Below are positions 1 to 5,018 of a DNA stretch of 5,018 nt, piece by piece. Position numbers and translations under genes: made by a program. Location: NCBI GenBank assembly GCA_021793715.1, contig JAJYSF010000112.1, positions 1 to 5,018 on the forward strand. The letters are read 5' to 3'. The notes below the pieces were generated by a model. That model worked only from the letters and a program-made list of their open reading frames with translations, ran no database searches and was not told where the DNA came from. This stretch comes from Actinomycetes bacterium. GTDB lineage: Bacteria > Actinomycetota > Actinomycetes > Actinomycetales > Microbacteriaceae. Each line of letters starts with the position of its first letter. Position 1 is the stretch's first letter.

Positions 1-548
1 GGATCCTCTTCCTGTCGCTGTATCAGGGCCGGTCCGCGAATCGCTTCAGTCTGCTGACCGGTCAGATCGTCGCCGTGACGGCACCGGACCTCACGTGGCT
101 CATCGTGATCAGCGCCGTCGTCCTCGCAGGGCTCGTCCTCGTGTGGAATCCGTTGCGCTTCGACTCGCTCGACGCCGCGTCGGCGGAGGCGCGTGGTCTG
201 CCCGTGCGTGGCCTGAGCATGATGTTCATGCTGCTGCTCGGCGCGATCGTCGCCGCCGCGGTGCACATCATCGGCGCCCTGCTCGTGATGGCGCTTCTGG
301 TCACTCCCGCAGCCGCGGCGATGCGGGTCAGCCACGGCCCGGTCGGCGTCCCCGTGCTGGCGGCCGTCTTCGGTCTGGTGTCGGCGGCCGGCGGGATCCT
401 GCTCGCCATCGCCGGCACACTCCCGGTGAGCCCCTACATCACGACCATCTCGTTCCTCATCTACCTCGTGTGCCGCCTCATCGCCTGGCGTCGCGACCGG
501 GTCGGTCGCCGCCGGTCCGGGCGCGCCGAGCGGATCCCGGCGACGTAG
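1..548 (+). CDS. znuB: Metal ABC transporter permease, ABC-3 family (ZnuB-like), C-terminal part
   Basis: This is the inner-membrane permease of a zinc or manganese uptake ABC transporter. The 5' end is cut by the window; the first complete codon is at base 3 and about 181 residues remain of a family that usually runs to 270-300. The visible part is strongly hydrophobic. The segment encoded around 265-325, HIIGALLVMALLVTPAAAA, matches the conserved ABC-3 stretch 'GALLV-ALLV-PAA-A'. A further membrane pair follows, and the protein ends in an Arg-rich cytoplasmic tail. The stop is TAG at 546-548. The Fur-family gene 10 bp downstream supports zinc as substrate, with the solute-binding protein and ATPase presumably upstream. 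A manganese or iron transporter of the same family (MntB/TroC) cannot be excluded. The family call is firm; the substrate is inferred from context. Confidence 0.85.
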   Translation, partial: ILFLSLYQGRSANRFSLLTGQIVAVTAPDLTWLIVISAVVLAGLVLVWNPLRFDSLDAASAEARGLPVRGLSMMFMLLLGAIVAAAVHIIGALLVMALLVTPAAAAMRVSHGPVGVPVLAAVFGLVSAAGGILLAIAGTLPVSPYITTISFLIYLVCRLIAWRRDRVGRRRSGRAERIPAT

Positions 549-551
549 ACT
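546..551 (+). promoter_or_regulatory. Putative -10 element (TAGACT) of a leaderless promoter for the Fur-family gene
   Basis: TAGACT fits the actinobacterial TAnnnT -10 pattern and sits exactly 7 nt before the ATG at 559, so transcription would start at the A of the start codon. The region before the ATG has only a poor Shine-Dalgarno (AGG at 555-557, spacer of one base), as expected for a leaderless mRNA. The first three bases are also the TAG stop of the upstream permease gene. No convincing -35 hexamer is visible 16-18 bp upstream. The call rests on motif and spacing only. Confidence 0.45.
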
Positions 552-558
552 CACAGGC

Positions 559-951
559 ATGGCACAGCGCAATACGTGGCAGCGGGAGGCGGTGCGTGAT
601 GCACTCGCGTCGACCGAGGGTTTCGTGAGCGCGCAGGACCTCCACGCGGCGATCCGAGACAAGACCGGCATCGGCCTGGCGACCGTCTACCGCACGCTCG
701 CGAGCTTCGCGAAGAACGGTGAGGCCGACAGCCTGCAGAGCCCGGAGGGGGAGAACCTCTTCCGGGCGTGCGAGATGACCGAGCACCACCATCACCTCAT
801 CTGCCGGCGGTGCGGCCATACGGTCGAGATCGAGGCGAGCGCGGTCGAGCGCTGGGCGCGTGAGACCGCATCGACGCACGGCTTCACCGAGGCCCAGCAC
901 GTGATCGACGTGTTCGGCGTGTGCGCCGAATGCTCCGTGCGGGCCGCCTGA
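559..951 (+). CDS. zur: Fur-family metal-dependent repressor, probably the zinc regulator Zur
   Basis: This 130-residue cytoplasmic DNA-binding regulator has normal Fur-family length. Residues 1-75 form the winged helix, with the typical recognition segment GLATVYRTLASF at 39-50. The dimerisation domain follows. C82/C85 (CRRC) and C122/C125 (CAEC) make the structural zinc site. D57, C71 and the HHHH run at 76-79, plus E97 and H114, line up with the regulatory and third zinc ligands described for Mycobacterium tuberculosis Zur (FurB). That alignment was made by eye with one residue of slip. The gene lies 10 bp after an ABC-3 metal permease and 7 bp before a permease pair. Context and ligands favour Zur over Fur or PerR, and as a family Zur represses zinc uptake when zinc is replete. 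ATG 559 is chosen because it starts right at the conserved N-terminus and is placed for leaderless initiation. Confidence 0.88.
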   Translation: MAQRNTWQREAVRDALASTEGFVSAQDLHAAIRDKTGIGLATVYRTLASFAKNGEADSLQSPEGENLFRACEMTEHHHHLICRRCGHTVEIEASAVERWARETASTHGFTEAQHVIDVFGVCAECSVRAA

Positions 952-958
952 AACGCCC

Positions 959-2023
959 ATGACGGAGACTCTTCGCCGCGCTCGCCGACACGACGACGCC
1001 GGCTCCGGGCGCGCCCGGGCGACCGGCCGCCGTCCTCTCTCCCGCACCGGAGTCCTGACGTCGCTCGGCGTCGGCGTCGCGGCCGTGGCCGCGGTGTTCC
1101 TCGCCGACGCGTTCCTGCCGCAGCTGTTCGCCGATCCGCTGCCGACCCGCGCGCAGGACGGGCTCACCCTCGCTCTCAGCGTGCTCATCGAGTCGCTGCC
1201 GTTCGTCGCTCTCGGCGTCGTGCTGTCGATCGCGATCCAAGTGTGGGTCCCCGCAGACGTCGTGCACCGCGTGCTGCCGAAGCAGGCCTGGGCGCGGCGG
1301 GCCGCGCTCGCGGCGCTCGGCATGCTCATCCCCGTCTGCGAATGCGGCAACGTCCCCTTCGCGCGCGGCCTCATGATGCGCGGCCTCGCGCCCGCCGATA
1401 CCCTGGCGTTCCTCGTCGCCGCGCCGATCGTCAACCCCATCGTGATCATCACGACCCACCAGGCGTTCGGATTCGACGATGGGATCCTCGTCGTGCGCAT
1501 CCTCGGCGGCTACGGCATCGCGCTGCTGATCGGCTGGCTCTACAGTCGTCATCCGGATCCGCAGACTCTGCTCACCGACCGCTTCCAGCTCGCCTGCGAG
1601 GAGGCCGAGCAGGCAGGGGGATCGCGCGTCCGACGGAGCGTCGCGCAGTTCGTCGTCGAGCTGCGCGCAGTGATGCCGGCCCTCATCCTCGGATCCACGA
1701 TCGCCGGCGCCGTGCAGGTCGTCATCCCTCGCAGCGCGCTCATCGCGATCGGCTCGAACCCAGTGCTGTCGATCGTCGCGATGATCCTGCTGGCCATCAC
1801 GGTCGCGATCTGCTCGAACGTCGACAGCTTCTTCGCGCTCAGCTTCGCGTCGACGTTCACGACCGGATCCCTCATCGCCTTCCTGCTCGTCGGCCCGGTC
1901 GTCGACGTGAAGATGATCGCGCTGCTGCGCACGACGTTCACGGGTCGGGCCATCGCCGGAATCGTGGTCGTCGTGATCCTCGCGGCGTTTGCCCTCGGGA
2001 CGGTGATGAATCTTGTGGTCTAG
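959..2023 (+). CDS. UPF0718/DUF318 (COG0701) family permease
   Basis: This is a 354-residue polytopic inner-membrane protein. An Arg-rich N-terminus (residues 1-30) is followed by about eight hydrophobic segments. Family hallmarks are visible: CECG at 127-130 (C127, C129) in the context PVCECGNVPFARGL, APIVNP at 155-160, and a second-half motif CSNVDSFFA starting at C285. A hydrophilic cytoplasmic loop lies at roughly 193-230. The family includes ArsP, which exports organic trivalent arsenicals, and YcgR-type proteins of unknown substrate. The paired cysteines suggest binding of a soft metal or metalloid. Its position after a probable zur and before a TIGR03943 partner suggests a two-component metal-related transporter, but the substrate is unknown. 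The ATG lies 7 bp after the zur stop with almost no Shine-Dalgarno, so translational coupling to zur is likely. The family call is firm; the role is inferred. Confidence 0.88.
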   Translation: MTETLRRARRHDDAGSGRARATGRRPLSRTGVLTSLGVGVAAVAAVFLADAFLPQLFADPLPTRAQDGLTLALSVLIESLPFVALGVVLSIAIQVWVPADVVHRVLPKQAWARRAALAALGMLIPVCECGNVPFARGLMMRGLAPADTLAFLVAAPIVNPIVIITTHQAFGFDDGILVVRILGGYGIALLIGWLYSRHPDPQTLLTDRFQLACEEAEQAGGSRVRRSVAQFVVELRAVMPALILGSTIAGAVQVVIPRSALIAIGSNPVLSIVAMILLAITVAICSNVDSFFALSFASTFTTGSLIAFLLVGPVVDVKMIALLRTTFTGRAIAGIVVVVILAAFALGTVMNLVV

Positions 2024-2729
2024 GTGGCTGGGAGTCGGGCTGGCCGCGATCCTCGCCGTCGTCACGCTGAGCCTGACGTTGACGGGGCGACTGCAGCTGT
2101 ACATCAACCCGGCGCAGGCCTGGTTCGCGTGCGGGATGGCCGTGCTGATCCTCGTCGGCACCGTTGCCTCCTTCGCGCTGCGGCCGGGCGAGGAGCATCA
2201 GGACCACGGGCACGACCACGGTTCCGAGTCGCGCCTCGGCGTCGTCGCCGCGGTCGTGGGCGGAGGCGTCGCCACCGTCGTCGCGCTCGCCGCGCTCGTG
2301 CTGCCCCCGGCCGCGCTGTCGGCCGAGCTCGCGATGGAGCGTGACACGGGCGCGCCACCGCTGTTCGCCGGCGCAGACGACGTCGAGCTCGGCGTCGTCG
2401 ACACGGCCGGATTCGGCGTCGGAGACTGGTCGGCGACGTTCGCCACCGCGACGAGCCCGGAGCGCTACGAGGGGGAGACGGTCGCGTTGACGGGCTTCAT
2501 CACGGCCGATGAGGGCGGATCCGCGAGCCTCACGCGGCTCGTCATCACGCACTGCGTGATCGACGCGCAGTCGGCGAGCCTGCCGGTCGGCGACGGCCTC
2601 CCGGCCGGCCTCGAGACGGGACAGTGGATCGAGCTGACGGGCGAGATCGTCGTCGCGGAGGACGGGCTGGCGATCGAGGCGACGGGCGTCGAGGCCATCG
2701 CGGAGCCCGAGGATCCGTATGAGTACTAG
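2013..2729 (+). CDS. TIGR03943/DUF1980 (YcgQ-like, COG3689) membrane protein, permease partner
   Basis: This 238-residue protein has N-terminal membrane segments at about 4-24 and 34-56, a His-rich linker EEHQDHGHDHG (60-70; H62, H65, H67, H69), a third membrane segment at about 75-102, and a C-terminal soluble domain. That domain carries the family pattern 'GE-V-L-GF' at 154-162 and RLVITHCVIDAQ at 175-186. Family members almost always sit next to a DUF318 permease, as here. Most that I recall have CC-x-x-DA at the second motif, whereas this one has H180-C181, still two potential metal ligands. The start is TTG at 2013: in-frame stops lie just upstream (2004-2009), and a GGTGA at 2002-2006 gives a plausible ribosome site. 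It overlaps the permease end by 11 nt, indicating coupled translation. Function is unknown; a metal-binding subunit of the permease is inferred. Confidence 0.82.
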   Translation: MWSRWLGVGLAAILAVVTLSLTLTGRLQLYINPAQAWFACGMAVLILVGTVASFALRPGEEHQDHGHDHGSESRLGVVAAVVGGGVATVVALAALVLPPAALSAELAMERDTGAPPLFAGADDVELGVVDTAGFGVGDWSATFATATSPERYEGETVALTGFITADEGGSASLTRLVITHCVIDAQSASLPVGDGLPAGLETGQWIELTGEIVVAEDGLAIEATGVEAIAEPEDPYEY

Positions 2730-4122
2730 GACGCGTCGCTCGGCCCGCCATCGGCGCCGGTTCGTCCTGGCCTTCGTCGTCACCGTCGGGGTGCTCGCCG
2801 CGATCTCGGTCGGGGCGGCCGCGGTGAGCCTCACGCACGGGCCGCGCGTCACCGAGGTGCAGGTGGATCCGGAGGCCGCGACGCGCGAGTCCGGCAGCCG
2901 CGTCATCTTCACGGCCGACCAGGCGCTCGCTCCGATCGACGCGTCGCAGGTCACGGTCGAGCCCGCGACGGAGTTCACCGTTGATGCGGCAGGCCGCACG
3001 GTCGGCGTGCGGTTCCCGACGGCGCTGGATGCCGGCGTCGACTACACGGTGCACGTCGCGGGGGTGACGGGCATCGGAGCGGGACCGGACTCGGACCTCG
3101 AGACCCGCTTCACGACGCCCGCGGCGAGCATGCTGACCCTGGTGCGGGATCCGGACGGACCCGATCAGATCGTGCGGCACGAGATCGGATCCGACGACGT
3201 CACGGCCGTCTTCGCCGCGGACGCGATCGACGACTTCCGCGCGACGAGCGCGTACCTCGCGGTGACGACCGGGGACGCCGAGCAGATGAGCCTCACCGTC
3301 GTCGATCGCGCGTCGGGGGAGACCGTCGAGGTCGGGGTTCCCGGCGACGGCACCCTGACCGGACTGCAGGTCTCCGCGCGCGGACAGCTCTACGGCTACA
3401 CGTTCTCGGACGCCGAACTCACCGCGGAGTCCGGCCGCGCGAACGTGCTCTTCACCGGATCCCTGCGCGACGCGTTCGCCACGGGCGAGACGGCCGAGCC
3501 CGTCGCGGTCGGCGGCGAGGAGCCGAGCATCGACCGCTGGCGGTTCGTCCCTGAGACGTCGTCGCTGCTGCTCAACGACTTCTCGAGCAACCTCACGCTG
3601 CTCGACACCGTCGACGAGTCCGCGACCACGTTCGGGCAGGCCGGCGGAATCCAGGGCGTCGCGCGGTCGACGTACACCGCGCTGATCTGGCGGGTCGAAG
3701 AGGGCTTCACCGAGCTGGATCTCTCCTCAGGCGAGGAGGTGCCGGTCGACGACGTCGACCTCGGCGGCGAGACGATCCTCGGCCACATGATCCCGCTCGC
3801 GACGGGCGGCACCCTGCGCGGTTACGCCGAGATGGTCGAGGGCACACCCGCCGACTCGCGGATCGTCGCGGCAGCAGACGGATCCGTGACCGATGTCACA
3901 ACCGTCGCGGCCGGTGACGCACTGCAGCAGGTGTGCGCATCGCCGAGCGCGCAGTATGCCGCCGTGACCGTCGCGCCCGACATCGTGCGCAACGCGTTCG
4001 ACCGCGGCGCTCAGCCGTTGCCGCGCGTCGTCGAGACGCGCGTGCACGACATACGCACGGGCGAACTCGTGGTCACTGTCCCCGGGTTCGCCTCGAGCTG
4101 GTGTGAAGTCGGGCCCTGGTGA
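2719..4122 (+). CDS. Unrecognised membrane-anchored or exported protein: Ig-like domain plus probable beta-propeller-like body
   Basis: I do not recognise a characterised homologue of this 467-residue protein. Residues 1-14 are Arg-rich, and a hydrophobic segment at 15-37 acts as signal peptide or anchor. HRRRFVL at 11-17 loosely resembles a twin-arginine signal, and there is no lipobox cysteine. Residues about 42-134 resemble a bacterial Ig-like domain of the Big_5/SbsA type, ending in the usual 'RFTTP' strand. Residues 135-467 are acidic and rich in short beta-strand and turn repeats with Gly/Asp, like the blades of a propeller. The only cysteines, C406 and C462, could form one disulfide outside the membrane. 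ATG 2719 has a good Shine-Dalgarno (GAGGA, 2709-2713, spacer 5) and overlaps the TIGR03943 gene by 11 nt, so the two are probably co-translated. A surface or periplasm-equivalent partner of the zinc operon is a guess. Confidence 0.75.
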   Translation: MSTRTRRSARHRRRFVLAFVVTVGVLAAISVGAAAVSLTHGPRVTEVQVDPEAATRESGSRVIFTADQALAPIDASQVTVEPATEFTVDAAGRTVGVRFPTALDAGVDYTVHVAGVTGIGAGPDSDLETRFTTPAASMLTLVRDPDGPDQIVRHEIGSDDVTAVFAADAIDDFRATSAYLAVTTGDAEQMSLTVVDRASGETVEVGVPGDGTLTGLQVSARGQLYGYTFSDAELTAESGRANVLFTGSLRDAFATGETAEPVAVGGEEPSIDRWRFVPETSSLLLNDFSSNLTLLDTVDESATTFGQAGGIQGVARSTYTALIWRVEEGFTELDLSSGEEVPVDDVDLGGETILGHMIPLATGGTLRGYAEMVEGTPADSRIVAAADGSVTDVTTVAAGDALQQVCASPSAQYAAVTVAPDIVRNAFDRGAQPLPRVVETRVHDIRTGELVVTVPGFASSWCEVGPW

Positions 4123-4150
4123 AGCTGGGAGTCGCCGAGCTGAGGTTCTG

Positions 4151-4171
4151 ATAGCCTCGATCGTTGGCTGT
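4151..4171 (+). other. Weak inverted repeat after the zinc operon
   Basis: ATAGCC (4151-4156) pairs with GGCTGT (4166-4171) as five Watson-Crick pairs and one G-T pair around a 9-nt loop containing CGATCG. No T-run follows, so it is not an obvious intrinsic terminator. It could be a weak operator or a chance dyad. It lies between the end of the exported-protein gene and the putative -10 of the ribosomal operon. Confidence 0.2.
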
Positions 4172-4193
4172 GCGCGCTCCTGCGTGCAGTTCG

Positions 4194-4199
4194 TATGAT
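4194..4199 (+). promoter_or_regulatory. Putative -10 element (TATGAT) of the rpmB-rpmG-rpsN promoter
   Basis: TATGAT matches the sigma-A/HrdB consensus TATAAT at five of six positions and stands out in a GC-rich gap. The start point would fall near 4205-4207, giving a leader of about 93 nt before rpmB. The -35 region at the right spacing (about 4169-4177) is GC-rich and matches TTGACA poorly. A second TAnnnT hexamer, TAGCCT at 4152-4157, is a weaker alternative. Confidence 0.45.
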
Positions 4200-4214
4200 C
4201 GCTGGTCGAACACA

Positions 4215-4228
4215 GCCCGTTCGCGGGC
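4215..4228 (+). promoter_or_regulatory. Leader stem-loop 1 (5-bp stem, TTCG loop)
   Basis: GCCCG and CGGGC are perfect complements enclosing TTCG. In RNA this is a short GC-rich hairpin with a UUCG tetraloop, though closed by G-C rather than the extra-stable C-G. It lies about 10 nt after the predicted transcription start of the ribosomal operon. GC-rich sequence follows and no T-run, so termination is unlikely. Confidence 0.4.
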
Positions 4229-4246
4229 GGGCGGCGGTCGTGCAGG

Positions 4247-4258
4247 CAAGAGATCTTG
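4247..4258 (+). promoter_or_regulatory. Short palindromic repeat in the rpmB leader
   Basis: CAAGA and TCTTG are perfect complements around a central GA. As RNA, the realistic hairpin is CAAG/CTTG with a 4-nt AGAT loop. It could equally be a short protein-binding dyad in DNA. It lies two bases before the stronger stem-loop that precedes the ribosome site. Confidence 0.3.
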
Positions 4259-4259
4259 G

Positions 4260-4277
4260 GTGGCCTGTCTGGGCCAC
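4260..4277 (+). promoter_or_regulatory. Leader stem-loop 3 just upstream of the rpmB ribosome site (6-bp GC stem)
   Basis: GTGGCC (4260-4265) and GGCCAC (4272-4277) are perfect complements around the 6-nt loop TGTCTG. The hairpin ends 7 nt before the AAGGAG Shine-Dalgarno of rpmB, close enough to influence ribosome access. No T-run follows. It may be part of a regulatory leader or simply stabilise the 5' end; I know no named RNA family that it matches. Confidence 0.4.
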
Positions 4278-4284
4278 GGTACTG

Positions 4285-4290
4285 AAGGAG
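4285..4290 (+). promoter_or_regulatory. Strong ribosome binding site of rpmB (AAGGAG)
   Basis: AAGGAG lies 8 nt before ATG 4299. It is the best Shine-Dalgarno in the window, in contrast with the poor ones before the zur and permease genes, and agrees with high expression of ribosomal proteins. It fixes the rpmB start. Confidence 0.8.
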
Positions 4291-4298
4291 AGTGAACT

Positions 4299-4535
4299 AT
4301 GGCTGCTGTGTGCCAGGTGACGGGAGCCGTACCCGGCTTCGGTCACAACATCTCGCACTCGAACCGGCGCACCAAGCGTCGCTTCGACCCGAATGTGCAG
4401 AAGAAGACCTATTTCGTCCCCTCGCTGGGTCGTAAGATCACGCTGAACGTGTCGGTTCGCGGGATGAAGGTCATCGACGCACGGGGAATCGAGTCGGTCG
4501 TCAAGGACCTTCTCGCGAAGGGGGTGAAGCTCTGA
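4299..4535 (+). CDS. rpmB: Large-subunit ribosomal protein L28 (bL28), zinc-free form
   Basis: This 78-residue basic protein of the 50S subunit has the same length as E. coli L28. It opens with [20 protein letters not shown], then the [12 protein letters not shown] segment typical of the family, and ends with an 'IDARGIES' helix region. The zinc-ribbon form found in actinobacteria (C+) has C-x-x-C near residue 5 and a second pair later. Here there is a lone C5 and CQVTG replaces CxxCG, so zinc binding is not expected (C- form). It resembles M. tuberculosis RpmB2-type proteins in this respect. It is the first gene of a three-gene operon with its own promoter and leader. Its TGA overlaps the rpmG ATG by one base. 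Confidence 0.96.
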   Translation: MAAVCQVTGAVPGFGHNISHSNRRTKRRFDPNVQKKTYFVPSLGRKITLNVSVRGMKVIDARGIESVVKDLLAKGVKL

Positions 4536-4705
4536 TGGCGAAGAAGCAGCAGGACGTTCGTCCGATCATCAAGCTTCGTTCGACTGCGGGAACGGGCTTC
4601 ACGTACGTGACGAAGAAGAACCGCCGCAACAACCCTGACCGCCTCGTGCTGAAGAAGTATGACCCGGTCGTCCGCAAGCACGTTGACTTCCGCGAGGAGC
4701 GCTGA
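4535..4705 (+). CDS. rpmG: Large-subunit ribosomal protein L33 (bL33), zinc-free form
   Basis: This 56-residue basic 50S protein is easily missed because of its size. It begins [20 protein letters not shown] and continues through [20 protein letters not shown], both classic L33 signatures, ending in DFREER. There is no cysteine at all. The zinc-ribbon L33 has two CxxC pairs flanking the KKNRR region, and here those positions read STAGTG and YDPVV, so this is the C- form. ATG 4535 overlaps the TGA of rpmB (4533-4535) by one base. An AAGGGGG run at 4518-4524 inside the end of rpmB serves as a plausible Shine-Dalgarno, so the pair is probably translationally coupled. Confidence 0.95.
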   Translation: MAKKQQDVRPIIKLRSTAGTGFTYVTKKNRRNNPDRLVLKKYDPVVRKHVDFREER

Positions 4706-4707
4706 GT

Positions 4708-5013
4708 ATGGCTAAGAAGAGCAAGATTGCGCGCAATGAACAGCGCAAGGAGATCGTGGCCCGTTACGCCGAGAAGCGTCACGAGCTGAAGAAGACCCTC
4801 GTCAACCCGAACGCCTCGGACGAGGAGCGCGAGGCCGCGCGCGTTGGGCTGCAGAAGCTACCCCGCAACGCCTCGCCCGTCCGCGTGCGCTCGCGTGACG
4901 TCATCGATGGCCGCCCCCGTGGTGTGCTTTCGAAGTACGGCCTGTCCCGCGTGCGCTTCCGCTCGATGGCGCACCGCGGCGAGCTGCCGGGCATCACCAA
5001 GTCGAGCTGGTAA
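4708..5013 (+). CDS. rpsN: Small-subunit ribosomal protein S14 (uS14), long zinc-free form
   Basis: This 101-residue 30S protein matches the E. coli-type long S14. The zinc-binding S14 of many Gram-positives is about 61 residues with CxxC...CxxC. This one contains no cysteine, and the segment [20 protein letters not shown] around 51-70 replaces the ribbon. The C-terminal part has the conserved GRPRG (68-72), then LSRVRFR and the usual [12 protein letters not shown] ending. ATG 4708 follows the rpmG stop by 2 nt and has GAGGAG at 4694-4699 (spacer 8). It is the third gene of the rpmB-rpmG-rpsN group. In mycobacteria rpsR2 follows the equivalent set, but only 5 bases remain here, so that cannot be tested. 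Confidence 0.96.
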   Translation: MAKKSKIARNEQRKEIVARYAEKRHELKKTLVNPNASDEEREAARVGLQKLPRNASPVRVRSRDVIDGRPRGVLSKYGLSRVRFRSMAHRGELPGITKSSW

Positions 5014-5018
5014 ACACG

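Noticed and set aside
1..6. GGATCC at the first base as a sign of a cloning junction
   Set aside because: The reading frame of the permease runs straight through it, and the hexamer is abundant across the window, so the coincidence carries little weight.
1243..2490. Alternative + strand frames inside the permease and TIGR03943 genes (1243-2070, 2024-2344, 2164-2490)
   Set aside because: The products are Arg/Ala-rich, typical of GC-rich frameshifted reading, and overlap genes with clear family motifs.
2719..2830. Exported protein as a lipoprotein
   Set aside because: No cysteine exists in the N-terminal region; the first cysteine is residue 406, so there is no lipobox.
478..3180. Long open frames on the minus strand (for example 478-1500, 884-2161 and 1938-2999)
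   Set aside because: They lie antisense to well-supported genes in high-GC DNA, where spurious long frames are expected. Their products are Arg/Asp/Ala-rich low-complexity sequence without any recognisable domain.
4215..4277. The leader hairpins as an intrinsic terminator of the zinc operon
   Set aside because: None of the three inverted repeats is followed by a T-run, the stems are only 5-6 bp, and they lie downstream of the best -10 and next to the rpmB ribosome site.
1..5018. CRISPR array, tRNA, rRNA, insertion sequence or phage-derived element
   Set aside because: No regularly spaced direct repeats, no tRNA-like cloverleaf, and no transposase, integrase or terminal inverted repeats were seen. 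The content is compact core-type gene order.

Overview
The window is GC-rich (roughly two thirds G+C or more by eye), and every supported gene lies on the + strand. It reads as the chromosome of a high-GC actinobacterium. The L28, L33 and S14 sequences, together with the leaderless-style promoter before the Fur-family gene, best suit the Micrococcales, probably Microbacteriaceae such as Microbacterium. The placement is inferred from sequence feel, not from a search.

Bases 1-4122 look like one tightly packed transcription unit for metal, most likely zinc, homeostasis. It starts with the C-terminal two thirds of an ABC-3 family metal permease (ZnuB-like; its 5' end lies outside the window). A Fur-family regulator follows with the ligand pattern of Zur. 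Next come a CECG-containing UPF0718/DUF318 permease and its usual partner, a TIGR03943/DUF1980 (YcgQ-type) membrane protein with a His-rich loop. The last gene encodes an unrecognised membrane-anchored or exported protein with an Ig-like domain and a probable beta-rich, propeller-like body. Spacings are 10 bp, 7 bp, an 11-bp overlap and a second 11-bp overlap.

Bases 4123-4298 are the only substantial gap. It holds a good -10 hexamer (TATGAT), three small perfect inverted repeats in the presumed leader, and a strong Shine-Dalgarno site.

Bases 4299-5013 encode ribosomal proteins L28 (rpmB), L33 (rpmG, only 56 residues) and S14 (rpsN). All three are the cysteine-poor forms that lack the zinc ribbon. 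Zinc-free ribosomal paralogues beside a Zur/Znu locus are the classic 'zinc-sparing' arrangement. However, I see no AT-rich Zur-box palindrome upstream of rpmB, and in this bacterial group the zinc-free set may be the ordinary housekeeping set.

The most interesting items are the uncharacterised exported protein at the end of the zinc operon, the Cys-to-His change in the TIGR03943 partner, the leaderless-type promoter embedded in the znuB stop codon, the structured leader of the ribosomal operon, and a striking excess of GGATCC (14 sites, all in the first 3.9 kb).
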